Shown: piece after piece, positions 24,952 through 33,431 of the stretch
How the letters are laid out: every line of letters starts with the position of its first letter
Numbering within the stretch: the first letter of the stretch is position 1
Source: Bacillota bacterium
GTDB lineage: Bacteria; Bacillota; Sulfobacillia; Sulfobacillales; Sulfobacillaceae
Assembly (NCBI GenBank): GCA_021792935.1
Contig: JAJYTS010000004.1
Span: forward strand, 1 to 36,859
Direction of reading: 5' to 3'
DNA length: 36,859 nt
Program-made: the position numbers and the translations under genes
Notes under the pieces: model-generated
The model's database searches: none
Seen by the model: the letters and a program-made list of their open reading frames with translations, nothing else
Told to the model about the DNA's origin: nothing

Positions 24952-26175
24952 ATGGCTGATAACAGAACAACTGAATCGCTCAGTTCCGCGACACGCTGGC
25001 TCGTGCTCACGTTCGCGGGTTCCACCGCCGCTGGCACGATTGCGTCGGTGTTTGTCAATTTGTTTGTTTTTGTGGTGTCGGGACAACTGTCCTCGTTAGC
25101 CCTTTTTAATGGCGCCTATTTCTTTTCGTTAACTTTTGTCTTTTATTTCACCGGCTATCTCTTCCGCAAATCCTCCCCGTTGGTCCCGTATCGCTGGGGA
25201 CTGGTGCTGACCGCCAGTTTTTACGGGGTGCTGCTCATGCTCTTCCATCACGCCAGCCAGTACATTTTGGTGCTGGGACTCCTGCAAGGAGTTTCGCAAG
25301 GCTTCTTCTGGTTTGGGGCCAATTTGATGACTTTTGACACCGTGGCTCCGGCTCAGCGCATCCGCTTTTACGGGGTTAACTCTGCCGTGGGCAGTGTGTT
25401 GGGTGTGGCCGGTCCACTGTTGGGAGGCGCTCTTGTCGAGTTGATGCCGGGGCTCAGGGGCTATCTCTTAGTCTTTTCCTTGGCCATGGGGCTGTATGCC
25501 GCCACCTTTGCCATTTCTTTCTCGGTTCCCGAGGGGCCTCCCCTGGGCAATGAGCCGTTATCCTTTAGTTTGGTACTGCACCGGGTGATTCCTTTTTGGA
25601 AAGAGGCGCTCAAGACTCTTATGGTGCGGGGCACCCGTGAGGCTATGAGCGGATTGGCGGGGGTGTATTTAATCTATATTGCCACCAGCAATGCCTGGGT
25701 GGTGGGAGTCTATTCCAGTGTGAGCGCGTTTACGCGGATGCTGGGGTCATTAGTGGTAAGCCGCCGGGTGCTGCCCGCCTCCCGGCCTCGCGCCATGTGG
25801 TGGGGAGTGGCGGGAATGACGGCCGGGGCCTGTTTTCTTTTTCTGCTGCGGTTAAGTTGGGGATGGATTTTTGTCTATACGGTATTCGCCTCTTTCAGCA
25901 TGCCCTGGTTCACCGTTCCCAACGAAGCCATCCCCTTGGATGTGATGGACCGCGACCCGGATGTCTCCCGCCACCGGGTGGCCTTCATGCTAAGCCGGGA
26001 GATGGGTCTTAATACGGGACGGCTTGCCAGCATGGTGCTGCTTATGACCCTTTATTTGTGGCGGCAAAGTCCATTTATGCTGGTGGGCATGGTGGTTCTG
26101 ACTTCGTTGGCGCAAAGTTGGGTGGCCTGGATGGGCTCACAAATCTGGCGGCAGATTCGTCCGCATGCCGCTTAA
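24952..26175 (+). CDS. MFS transporter, YqgE-like
   Basis: A 407-residue protein with about 12 membrane segments (WLVLTFAGSTAAGTIASVFV, YFFSLTFVFYFTGYLFRKSS, YILVLGLLQGVSQGFFWFGA, and so on). FYGVNSAVGSVLGVAGPLLG is the MFS motif in helix 5. The style matches B. subtilis YqgE-type MFS proteins from Firmicutes, whose substrate is unknown. GGGAAGGA lies eight bases before ATG 24952. Apparently its own transcription unit, divergent from ppa. Confidence 0.85.
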   Translation: MADNRTTESLSSATRWLVLTFAGSTAAGTIASVFVNLFVFVVSGQLSSLALFNGAYFFSLTFVFYFTGYLFRKSSPLVPYRWGLVLTASFYGVLLMLFHHASQYILVLGLLQGVSQGFFWFGANLMTFDTVAPAQRIRFYGVNSAVGSVLGVAGPLLGGALVELMPGLRGYLLVFSLAMGLYAATFAISFSVPEGPPLGNEPLSFSLVLHRVIPFWKEALKTLMVRGTREAMSGLAGVYLIYIATSNAWVVGVYSSVSAFTRMLGSLVVSRRVLPASRPRAMWWGVAGMTAGACFLFLLRLSWGWIFVYTVFASFSMPWFTVPNEAIPLDVMDRDPDVSRHRVAFMLSREMGLNTGRLASMVLLMTLYLWRQSPFMLVGMVVLTSLAQSWVAWMGSQIWRQIRPHAA

Positions 26176-26259
26176 GCGCGCAAGCTGGATTTAATCCTTT
26201 CTTGGGCGGCAATTATATCGGTGTGAGGCCAACCCTGCGATATCATAGCGAAAGGGGGA

Positions 26260-27480
26260 ATGATGTCATTGCAAAAGCGCTGGGCAAATGTGTCGCTGGT
26301 GGTGTTATTGGCGCTTTTGTCGACGGCTTTGTTGTTTCGCGGGAGAGTATGGTCGCCTTATTTGTTGGGGCTGGCCCTGGCTGGTCTCGCGGGCGGCATT
26401 GCCGACTGGTACGCCGTTACCGCCTTATTCCGCCATCCCCTGGGGATGGCTTGGCTTCCCCACACTTCCATCATTTCCGCCAACCGCGACCGCATTATTG
26501 ACGCGATTGCCACCTTGGTGGAAGCAGAGTTGTTGTCCACCAATTTCCTCAATGCCAACATTCAAAAGCTTTCTTTCAGCGAATTAGCCCTCTCCACCTT
26601 GCAAAAGCCGCTGTCACCGGAACTCACCCAATTTTTATCCCATAACGCCGCGGCCTGGATTGCGCAGTTGGACAATGACCCCATTGCCCAAAGTTTGCGG
26701 GCTTTAATAGAAGGTCGGGCCGATGCGCTTAATATCTCGGATTGGGGCGTTCATCTTATTGAATGGTTAATTCGCTCCGGCAATGATAAGGCGTTATTCT
26801 TGTTTCTTTCCGAGCATGCCGAGACCGCCTTGGAGCAGGTGGAGTTGACGGACGATCTGGAACGTCGGCTTAAAGTCATGATTGACGAGTATACCAAGAC
26901 GGGCACGCAGAAGTTTTTCTTGGGGGTGTTGGAGTCTTTAGGCACTGTCGACTATCACGAATTAACCCTTTCCATCAAGACCGGCCTTAAGCGCTGGCTG
27001 CATTCCGATAGCGCTTTTGAACAGTTTGACATGGCCTTGGTGCGCATTATGCGGTCGCTGCGCCAGGACGCGCTGGTGCGTGCCCGCGTGGAAGAGGCCA
27101 AAATGGGGTTGTTGGCACAAATCCCTTGGGATGACGTGGTGGGCTGGCTTAAGGGTCAGGTGGAAGGATCGCTTAAATCCGGCCAGGTGTCTCAAACGCT
27201 GCAATCGGGCCTCCTTTCTCTAGGACGCTGGCTGGAATCTGAGCCCACGGTGCAGGCGCAGCTGGAATCGCTCGCCAAAGGGCTGTTGATGCGGACCGTG
27301 ACTCAGCATCATTCATTGATTGGGCGGTTGGTGCGGGATAATTTAAGCGCCATGGACGAGCGCGAATGGATTGACAAGCTGGAGTTCTATGTGGGACGCG
27401 ACTTGCAGTGGATTCGCATTAATGGAGCCATCGTAGGAGCATTGGTGGGTCTCCTGATTACTATTGTTACTCATCTTTAA
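26260..27480 (+). CDS. DUF445 family membrane-associated protein
   Basis: A 406-residue protein. The N-terminus has one or two membrane segments (VSLVVLLALLSTALLF, YLLGLALAGLAGGIADWYAV) followed by the DUF445 hallmark ADWYAVTALFRHPLGMAWLP with HTSIISANRDRIIDAIATLV. A long helical middle (about 75-375) follows, and one C-terminal helix (GAIVGALVGLLITIVTHL) ends it. This two-ended anchoring is standard for the family; the function is unknown, with proposed envelope roles. The AAAGGGGG site is close to ATG 26260, so ATG 26263 may be used. The last 14 bp overlap the convergent YihY gene. Confidence 0.9.
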   Translation: MMSLQKRWANVSLVVLLALLSTALLFRGRVWSPYLLGLALAGLAGGIADWYAVTALFRHPLGMAWLPHTSIISANRDRIIDAIATLVEAELLSTNFLNANIQKLSFSELALSTLQKPLSPELTQFLSHNAAAWIAQLDNDPIAQSLRALIEGRADALNISDWGVHLIEWLIRSGNDKALFLFLSEHAETALEQVELTDDLERRLKVMIDEYTKTGTQKFFLGVLESLGTVDYHELTLSIKTGLKRWLHSDSAFEQFDMALVRIMRSLRQDALVRARVEEAKMGLLAQIPWDDVVGWLKGQVEGSLKSGQVSQTLQSGLLSLGRWLESEPTVQAQLESLAKGLLMRTVTQHHSLIGRLVRDNLSAMDEREWIDKLEFYVGRDLQWIRINGAIVGALVGLLITIVTHL

Positions 27481-28279
27481 ACCACAGGGCATTCACTTCC
27501 CCGCCCACAAGCAACGCAAAAGACAAGACATAAAGATAGAGCAGCAGCAGAATTACGGCGCCCATTCCCCCGTAGAATTTGTTGTACTGGTCAAAATGGG
27601 CGGCGTACACGGTAAAGCCTAAGGAAATGAGAACCCACAATATCATGACCAGACCCGCCCCTGGGCTTATCCAGCGAAAGCGGCTCTTCTGACTGGGAAG
27701 CCAGTGGTAAATAAGGGTCAGCGCGACCCAGATGAGGGCGAAGAATAATATCCAGCGGATGGTGGCTATGAGGAATGGGTTGGGCGCATGCCGCAGCAAG
27801 CTGATGCTGAACCATGTGACAATCTCCTGGCCTAAGGTTCCCAGGGCCAGCGAAATGACCAAAAGAATCCCCAATAAGAGTCCCAGTCCACCCGCACGCG
27901 GAAGGGATTGCCAGGATTTTCTGGAGGGATGGTTCCTGCCCTGGGCGCGGTCAAACGCGTGGCCCAGCTGGTGCAAGGCGCCCGCCATGGTCCACACGAA
28001 GCCGAGAGCGCCCAGGAAAAGTAGGGTGGGGCTGTGGATTCGTTGAGCCTCATTGAGTATTGAAACAACCAGGCTTTTAAGGGTGGGGGCGATAAATACG
28101 GTGAAGGGCCCCGTCAGATAGGTTTTGGGGGCGGGAAGATGTAAAAGTCCCAGCAAAGCGGTCAAAAACAGCATCAGGGGCAACAAGGCAAAAAGGAAAC
28201 TGTAGGCTAAAGCAGCCGCATAAGTGGCAGAGTTGGCCTCATTGACCCGGTGTATGATTTTCTTTATGGGGCTGACCAT
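27467..28279 (-). CDS. YihY/BrkB family inner-membrane protein
   Basis: A 270-residue protein with about six membrane segments. ATYAAALAYSFLFALLPLML is the diagnostic first segment. LLFLGALGFVWTMAGALHQL, FRWISPGAGLVMILWVLISL and FYGGMGAVILLLLYLYVLSF complete the pattern of the YihY/virulence factor BrkB (formerly 'RNase BN') family. Its role is uncertain; some members affect envelope or fatty-acid transport. GAGGCGGTGA precedes ATG 28279. The 3' end overlaps the DUF445 gene by 14 bp. Confidence 0.92.
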   Translation of the reverse strand: MVSPIKKIIHRVNEANSATYAAALAYSFLFALLPLMLFLTALLGLLHLPAPKTYLTGPFTVFIAPTLKSLVVSILNEAQRIHSPTLLFLGALGFVWTMAGALHQLGHAFDRAQGRNHPSRKSWQSLPRAGGLGLLLGILLVISLALGTLGQEIVTWFSISLLRHAPNPFLIATIRWILFFALIWVALTLIYHWLPSQKSRFRWISPGAGLVMILWVLISLGFTVYAAHFDQYNKFYGGMGAVILLLLYLYVLSFALLVGGEVNALWFKDE

Positions 28280-28516
28280 GAATCACCGCCTCTCTCTCTA
28301 TTTTTTGTCATTCAAAAAAATAATTGCGTACTGGCGCGGTACGACTTGTCGGGAATTCAATCCGCGCATGACCACCTGATGTTGGGACGGGCGGTGGCCT
28401 GCGTGCCTTCTCCCCTGGGGGACCTGGAATGTCGCTGGGCTGTCGTATTGCCGCCTTCGCTTTTGTGGGGCTATGAAGCCGTTTAGGATGCCGATATTCT
28501 GAGTCAAATTCGCTCC

Positions 28517-28545
28517 TTTACAGAGGGCCTCGGCTAAGCTACCAT
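28517..28545 (+). promoter_or_regulatory. Promoter of the A-type Fe-S carrier gene
   Basis: TTTACA (28517-28522), a 17-bp spacer, then TACCAT (28540-28545), 24 bp before ATG 28570. The preceding stretch 28280-28516 holds only an open frame without a ribosome site and is otherwise featureless to me. Confidence 0.5.
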
Positions 28546-28569
28546 GCAAAAGTAAGGGGGAATTAGCTT

Positions 28570-28890
28570 ATGGCGGTCAACGTAGTGATTACACCCGAGG
28601 CTGAAAAGGCTTTTTCTGAGCTTTCGCTGGATAAGCGCGCCGATTATGTGCGAATTTCCGCCGCCCAGGCTTGCGGATGCGGTCGGGTTGGATATCAAAT
28701 GCAGTGGGAATCGGACCGGTCCGATAATGATGAGGTGGTGGACGCCGAAGGACTGACTTTGTTGGTCGATGTGGAAAGCTTGGCGCTGTTGGATGGCAGC
28801 ACGATAGACTACAAAAAAGAGGACATGTCCGAAGGTTTCTTCATCTCGAATCCCAATTCGTCCATGGGCTGTGGCTGCGGAGGCCACTAG
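28570..28890 (+). CDS. HesB/IscA-type iron-sulfur carrier-like protein
   Basis: A 106-residue protein of the A-type carrier fold that hands Fe-S clusters to target proteins. VVITPEAEKAFSEL and YVRISAAQACGCGRVGYQMQ (first Cys region) then LLVDVESLALLDGSTIDYKK match the family, and the end NPNSSMGCGCGGH supplies the C-terminal CxC. The first region reads ACGCG where standard carriers have GGCSG, so it has an extra Cys. AGGGGG lies before ATG 28570. Its stop shares CTAG with the convergent PIG-V-like gene. Confidence 0.88.
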   Translation: MAVNVVITPEAEKAFSELSLDKRADYVRISAAQACGCGRVGYQMQWESDRSDNDEVVDAEGLTLLVDVESLALLDGSTIDYKKEDMSEGFFISNPNSSMGCGCGGH

Positions 28891-30107
28891 GCCACCCAGT
28901 GCGCCGTGGCAAAGAGTGCGGTGAGCAATATCCCGATGGGGATTGCCGCCAGGAAGTATGCGGCTCGGGTCCAACGGACTCGGGCCATTATATTTCCCAG
29001 CCCGATAAAGAGGGGAAAGGCTTCGAGAACCAGCCGCGGCATGGACATGAGAGGAACTCCGCCGGAGGGATAGGACAGTGAGACCAAAAGCGACCCGGCA
29101 CCGTAAACCCAAAGGTAAAAGGGAATGCGGCGAAAGCTGATTACCGCCAGCCAGATGGCGAAAAGCGCAAAGAGAAAATTAAAGAGATTGCTGGGCGTCA
29201 ATGAGGGAAGCCCTGTGGCAAAAAGTTTGTGACCAGGAAAGTAAAGCGGGACCGCTTTCACGGCGCTAACGGCGGCTTGATACAGGGTGACGAAAAGAAT
29301 CTGGAAATGCCGCCCCCAATTGCTCTGCGCATGGGCAAAGACCAGCGGGTCTCCAAACCGGGGAAGCAAAAACGCCATATACCCTAAGAGTCCCAGCGGC
29401 ATCCATGAAAGGTGAAAAAGCTTTCTAATCCGCCATCGCTCTGCCGGCCCGATAATGCAAACAAAGGGCAAGACCAGAAGAAACCCGTAGGTGGTGGTGA
29501 GGGTGGCCAGCGCTCCCAAAGGCCCGGCAATCCAGTAGCGGTGCTTGCGCAAGTAATAGAGAGAGGCGGCGGCCAAGGCGAAAAAGAGTGATTCCGCGTA
29601 CACGGCGTTAAGATAAAAGGCGGCAGGGAAGAATGCCAAGGCTAACAAGGTGTACCATGCGGTTTCGGACCCCAGTTCCATCGCCACTAAGCGGCCCAGG
29701 AAGTAGAGGCCGACCAGCAAGGCTAACAATGAGACAATCATGCCACCGACGATTTGCCCCCCAAAAAGCTTTATCGCCAAGGGGTATAGCGGGAAGAAGG
29801 CCGTGGCCTGTGGGCGGCCTTGGTAACCAAAGGTCGCGATGGAAAGATACCAGAGCCCGTCCCAATGCACCCATAAACCGGTCGCTACTTGATAGAGCAG
29901 ACCGCCTCCCGGGGGTAGAGTGCCTTGCGGAGCTTCTACCCAGGCCTGGGGCAAATAGATATAGGCGAGACCCGCCACTTCCAAGAAAAAAAGGCGGGAG
30001 AGGATGAAAATGATCCCCACGCTTTTGACAACAAAGGAGTTTTTCTGAGAAAGACCGCTGGCCATGCTGGTTCCCTGGCCGGCACCGAGAAGCCAATTTT
30101 TACCCAT
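28887..30107 (-). CDS. PIG-V-like mannosyltransferase, polytopic membrane protein
   Basis: A 406-residue protein with about 10-12 membrane segments. The first external loop has LWVHWDGLWYLSIATFGYQG, matching the WDxxWYxxIA... motif of PIG-V (GPI mannosyltransferase 2-like) proteins, and AFFPLYPLAIKLFGG is the next hallmark (FFPLYP). YTLLALAFFPAAFYLNAVYA then ESLFFALAAASLYYLRKHRY are further standard stretches. In bacteria such proteins are assumed to transfer sugar from polyprenyl-phosphate donors on the outer face of the membrane. It overlaps the upstream LCP-like gene by 8 bp, so both are coupled. The last 4 bp are shared with the Fe-S carrier gene. Confidence 0.85.
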   Translation of the reverse strand: MGKNWLLGAGQGTSMASGLSQKNSFVVKSVGIIFILSRLFFLEVAGLAYIYLPQAWVEAPQGTLPPGGGLLYQVATGLWVHWDGLWYLSIATFGYQGRPQATAFFPLYPLAIKLFGGQIVGGMIVSLLALLVGLYFLGRLVAMELGSETAWYTLLALAFFPAAFYLNAVYAESLFFALAAASLYYLRKHRYWIAGPLGALATLTTTYGFLLVLPFVCIIGPAERWRIRKLFHLSWMPLGLLGYMAFLLPRFGDPLVFAHAQSNWGRHFQILFVTLYQAAVSAVKAVPLYFPGHKLFATGLPSLTPSNLFNFLFALFAIWLAVISFRRIPFYLWVYGAGSLLVSLSYPSGGVPLMSMPRLVLEAFPLFIGLGNIMARVRWTRAAYFLAAIPIGILLTALFATAHWVA

Positions 30108-30822
30108 GCGACTCCCTTCGAGGTGTATGGAGGTGAAGCGTTCCTTCCCGTAGTTGATTGCCCCGGAGATAGGTTGCCAGCAAGAACAACTGGTAGTATC
30201 TCAAATTCGTGACGGAGGTTTCCGGAATACTGAGCAATGGGCCTGCCGCCAAGGGACTAATGAGGGGAAAACGCTCAATCATTTCCTGAACCAACTCCAT
30301 TTCCCGATGGGGGTGTATGCGATTCCCAGGATACCCCATGGTTTGAAGCATCGTCAAAGGGGTTTGGTGAGTGGGCCAGTGCGGAGAATGGTAATACAAG
30401 GCGTCTAGGACTTTTATCAGGCTCGTGTCGCTAATTAAGAAATAGCTATTGATAGGCATATGAGCCGCGCGTGACACCAAGGCGACGGCTTTTAGAGGTT
30501 TGGCGTCCGATGTGGCGAGAAAAAGCGGCTGGCGGGTCTGATGAGTTGATACCGAAAGGCGTCCGGGAATGGGTATAAACCGGAGAACCTGAGTATTGGG
30601 GCGAATTTCCGCCACAAAGCCAACAAAGCCAGGGTCTAAGGGTGTACCCTTCACCGCCACCAGCACATTCATGGGCCGCCCGTTGTTTAGCGGGTCCACG
30701 GTGGCGGTGATGGCCGGATGGGTGTTGACGGAATACCAGATAAACAAGGCGACGCCAAAAAACACCAGGAACAGCGCCGTAAGTTGGGCGCGGGTAAAGC
30801 CCAACATTTTGCGAGGGCTCAC
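30100..30822 (-). CDS. Divergent LytR/CpsA/Psr-like membrane-anchored protein
   Basis: A ~240-residue protein with one N-terminal anchor (LTALFLVFFGVALFIWYSV) and an extracellular domain. NVLVAVKGTPL, AEIRPNTQVLRFIPIPGRLS and LKAVALVSRAAHMPINSYFL then ISDTSLIKVLDAL follow the order of LCP domains (NILL.G.D, V..NP.T..V.LLSIPRD, KLAV..VE.LLGIPIDYYV.VDF..F..LVDA). The conserved Arg/Asp residues for the pyrophosphate lipid are not seen where expected, so it may be a non-catalytic variant. AAAGGAGG lies 13 bases before GTG 30822; a small GGCG/CGCC stem in between may shorten the spacing. ATG 30852 has no site. It heads an operon with the PIG-V-like gene. Confidence 0.6.
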   Translation of the reverse strand: MSPRKMLGFTRAQLTALFLVFFGVALFIWYSVNTHPAITATVDPLNNGRPMNVLVAVKGTPLDPGFVGFVAEIRPNTQVLRFIPIPGRLSVSTHQTRQPLFLATSDAKPLKAVALVSRAAHMPINSYFLISDTSLIKVLDALYYHSPHWPTHQTPLTMLQTMGYPGNRIHPHREMELVQEMIERFPLISPLAAGPLLSIPETSVTNLRYYQLFLLATYLRGNQLREGTLHLHTPRRESHG

Positions 30823-30910
30823 AGGGCGCTTGACGCCTCCTTTCAGACCCATGACGAATAATTTGGTCAAAATGGGGTCCCATGTCAAAGAAAGGGCGTG
30901 TCTCCGGCGC

Positions 30911-30939
30911 TTGGGACATGCCTCTACCCAGTGTATCAT
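30911..30939 (+). promoter_or_regulatory. Promoter of the SRAP gene
   Basis: TTGGGA (30911-30916), a 17-bp spacer, then TATCAT (30934-30939), 20 bp before ATG 30959. GGGAGG follows at 30945-30950. Confidence 0.55.
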
Positions 30940-30958
30940 GGAAAAGGGAGGATTGCTG

Positions 30959-31582
30959 ATGTGTGGGCGTTTTTCCCAACATTGGGAAATTGCGGATTGG
31001 GACCAAGCGTGGCCCAGCGATTGGCGTGTTCCGGACTATCAAGGCCGCTATAACGTGGCCCCGGGCAGCAAAATATTGGTTATCGTCAAGGGAGAAAACG
31101 GGTGGGTGGGTGGACTAGCAACCTGGGGGATCCCCACTCCTAGAGCTTTTCTCATTAATGCCCGTTCAGAAACCGTGGGAACCCGTCCTACTTTTCGTCG
31201 GCTATTGGGGGCTGGACGGTGTGTGATTCCGATGAATGGCTATTACGAGTGGCATGAACAGACGCGCCAGCCGTTTTATATTCGAAATCCTGACACCCCT
31301 TTATGGGCTTTGGGGCTGTATCAGCGGGGAGATTCCGGGGCTCTGGCGGTGGTGCTGACCCGTCCCGCCGCGGCGCCATTGGGCGTCATTCATCCGCGTA
31401 TGCCAGTTGTGGCGGACCGAAACTTAGCGGAAGAGTGGCTTTACCCCGGTACGGAGCATATTGCCAACCTGTTAAACCTTCTTCGTGAAAAAGAGTGGTC
31501 ACTCGTTGCCCATCCGGTGTCAAACCGGGTGAACAAGGCGGCCAATCAGGGGCCGGATCTCATTCGCCCCGTCGACGTTTAA
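30959..31582 (+). CDS. SOS response-associated peptidase (SRAP, YedK/HMCES-like)
   Basis: A 207-residue protein that covalently caps abasic sites in single-stranded DNA through its N-terminal Cys after Met removal. Key residues are visible: Cys2 in MCGRFSQ, Asn32 in RYNVAPGS, NARSET (67-72), YYEWH (95-99) with Glu97, and His145 in IHPRMP. All known active residues are present. GGGAGG fixes ATG 30959. I see no clear LexA box. Its stop shares TTAA with the convergent cyclophilin gene. Confidence 0.95.
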   Translation: MCGRFSQHWEIADWDQAWPSDWRVPDYQGRYNVAPGSKILVIVKGENGWVGGLATWGIPTPRAFLINARSETVGTRPTFRRLLGAGRCVIPMNGYYEWHEQTRQPFYIRNPDTPLWALGLYQRGDSGALAVVLTRPAAAPLGVIHPRMPVVADRNLAEEWLYPGTEHIANLLNLLREKEWSLVAHPVSNRVNKAANQGPDLIRPVDV

Positions 31583-32262
31583 CCGTGGGCGGCCGCCTCA
31601 ATGGTAATGGCGGTAATGCGATAGGGATGGCGGGGATAGCTGGACTCGTTAGTCAGCGGATTTATGCCGACCTGGCCAGAGGCAATCCGTTGCACCGTGG
31701 ACCAACCCGAAGTCACCCGCCCTAATTCCGTATAAATTGGATTTTCATTGAGTCGGGCGCTCTGGGGTCCGGTGCAGATAAAAAACTGGCTGCCATTCGT
31801 ATTGGGATTGTTGCCGCTGACGGCCATGGCCACAATCCCGGTTTGATAGGGAAAGGGAACGGGAATTTCTCCCTTCCAGGTATATCCGGGGCCTCCGCTA
31901 CCATTATTGAGGGGATCACCCGTTTGGATCACAAATGAGCGCAAGACCCGAAAGAATTGGTCGCCATCAAAAAAATGCTGGTTGGCTAAGAAGATAAAAT
32001 TATTCACCGCGACGGGGTCTTGGCTAGTAAATAGCCCAATGCTGAAATCGCCCGCCGTGGTGCGCACCAAGGCGGTGTAAGTGTCTTGAGGATTAATGCT
32101 CATGGCAGGAGCGGTTCTCCAACGCATGGGCGTTGAAGTGAGTTTTTTGCCGAGATGTTGGCCATTATGGGTTGATGCGGTCACTGGCGCCTGGGAATCA
32201 CCACAACCCGCTGCCACAAGCAATCCCAGCAGAGTAGGCGCCAATACTTTTGCAACCTTCAG
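31579..32262 (-). CDS. Cyclophilin-type peptidyl-prolyl isomerase, lipoprotein
   Basis: A ~227-residue exported protein. The signal peptide ends in LLGLLVAAGC, a lipobox. After a ~45-residue linker comes the cyclophilin domain (about 60-220): TTAGDFSIGLFTSQDPVAVN then NFIFLANQHFFDGDQFFRVL, FVIQTGDPLNNGSGGPGY, and NTNGSQFFICTGP. It should catalyse proline isomerisation of exported proteins at the membrane surface. Start: AGGAGGG lies 6 bases before CTG 32262, which gives a proper signal peptide, whereas upstream GTG 32292 has no site and would place the AGGAGGG inside the gene. CTG initiation is rare, so this needs proof. The stop shares TTAA with SRAP. Confidence 0.9.
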   Translation of the reverse strand: MKVAKVLAPTLLGLLVAAGCGDSQAPVTASTHNGQHLGKKLTSTPMRWRTAPAMSINPQDTYTALVRTTAGDFSIGLFTSQDPVAVNNFIFLANQHFFDGDQFFRVLRSFVIQTGDPLNNGSGGPGYTWKGEIPVPFPYQTGIVAMAVSGNNPNTNGSQFFICTGPQSARLNENPIYTELGRVTSGWSTVQRIASGQVGINPLTNESSYPRHPYRITAITIEAAAHG

Positions 32263-32435
32263 GGAAATCCCTCCTAGGGGATGATGTCGCACAGTTTTTG
32301 CGGTCCTATTTTACTGGATTTGTCGGACAAGATCGAGTCGCGGCGACTGGAATAAAAAGGAACCATTGCCAGGATCCATGATTGGGCAAGAGTTTCCGCG
32401 TTATAATTAAGCAAAAGTTTATGGGAGGAACCGGC

Positions 32436-33431
32436 ATGAAAGCGGTCGTGCTAGAAAGTTTCGGGGGCCCAGAAGTTTTACGGGTTAGGGAGGTGCCGGA
32501 GCCACAAGCCGGTCCTGACGAGGTGCGGATTCGGGTTGCCGCAACGGCGTTAAACCGAGCCGATCTTATGGAGCGGGAAGGCCGCTATCCGCCCCCGGGC
32601 AAGCCCCCTCGATTTCAGATTCCCGGACTGGAAGTGAGTGGCGTTGTCGATCAAGTTGGGGAGCGAGTGACGGCGTTTCAAATTGGCGACCGGGTCATGG
32701 CACTGCTCGCGGGAGGCGGCTACGCGCAAGCGGTGGTGAGCCATGAGCGTCTCACCATGCCGGTTCCCGATTGTATCACGCTTGAGCGGGCAGCTGCGCT
32801 CCCCGAGGTTTTTCTGACGGCATTTGACGCGTTGCACGAACAGGGCGGGGCGCACCCGGGCTGGCGCATTCTTGTTCACGCGGGAGCGTCGGGAGTGGGT
32901 TCGGCGGCCATCCAATTGGCGCGCCAGCAGGGAATGTCGGTAATGGCGACAGTGGGTTCCCATCTAAAACTAGAAGCCGCGCGGGCTTTTGGGGCGGATC
33001 GGGTGGTGAACTATCGTCAGGAGAAATTTATCAACGCCGTCGAGGAATGGACGGGTGGTGTTGGAGTGGATGTGGTTATCGACTTCATTGGCCAAGACTA
33101 CTTGTCTGACAATCTGAAGGCGCTGGCCCCTGGCGGCACTCTAGTGGTGGTAGGCACCCTTAGCGGAGCACAAGCCTCCTTAAATTTAGGCATGGTATTG
33201 GCGAAACGGCTGAGAATACAGGGAACGGCTTTGCGATCGCGTCCGCTGGACTTAAAAATGGCTCTGGTGCGGCGCTTTCTTCGAGAAGGCTGGGGGCTTT
33301 TAGCTTCGGGGTCCGTCAAGCCGGTTATTGATCGCGTCTATCCTTTGCAGCATGTGGCCGAGGCACACGCCTACATGGCGTCTAATCAAAATATCGGGAA
33401 GATCGTGATCACTGTGGGAGAGCTCGACTAA
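32436..33431 (+). CDS. Quinone oxidoreductase, zinc-free MDR family
   Basis: A 331-residue NADPH-dependent oxidoreductase of the zeta-crystallin/PIG3 type. MKAVVLESFGGPEVL is the usual start, followed by ALNRADLMEREGRYPPPG, typical of this branch. The cofactor site is VHAGASGVGSAAIQLARQQG, and GADRVVNYRQEKF follows. The zinc-binding cysteines of alcohol dehydrogenases are absent. ATG 32436 is chosen, with GGGAGG nine bases before; a TATAAT at 32402-32407 may be its -10. The 3' end overlaps the DHH gene by 23 bp. Confidence 0.93.
   Translation: MKAVVLESFGGPEVLRVREVPEPQAGPDEVRIRVAATALNRADLMEREGRYPPPGKPPRFQIPGLEVSGVVDQVGERVTAFQIGDRVMALLAGGGYAQAVVSHERLTMPVPDCITLERAAALPEVFLTAFDALHEQGGAHPGWRILVHAGASGVGSAAIQLARQQGMSVMATVGSHLKLEAARAFGADRVVNYRQEKFINAVEEWTGGVGVDVVIDFIGQDYLSDNLKALAPGGTLVVVGTLSGAQASLNLGMVLAKRLRIQGTALRSRPLDLKMALVRRFLREGWGLLASGSVKPVIDRVYPLQHVAEAHAYMASNQNIGKIVITVGELD

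Noticed and set aside
28250-28486. 78-codon plus-strand frame ending LPPSLLWGYEAV
   Set aside because: Some protein-like composition, but it begins inside the YihY gene and has no ribosome site; no family recognised.
28534-29112. 192-codon minus-strand frame
   Set aside because: Covers the Fe-S carrier gene and the PIG-V gene out of frame.
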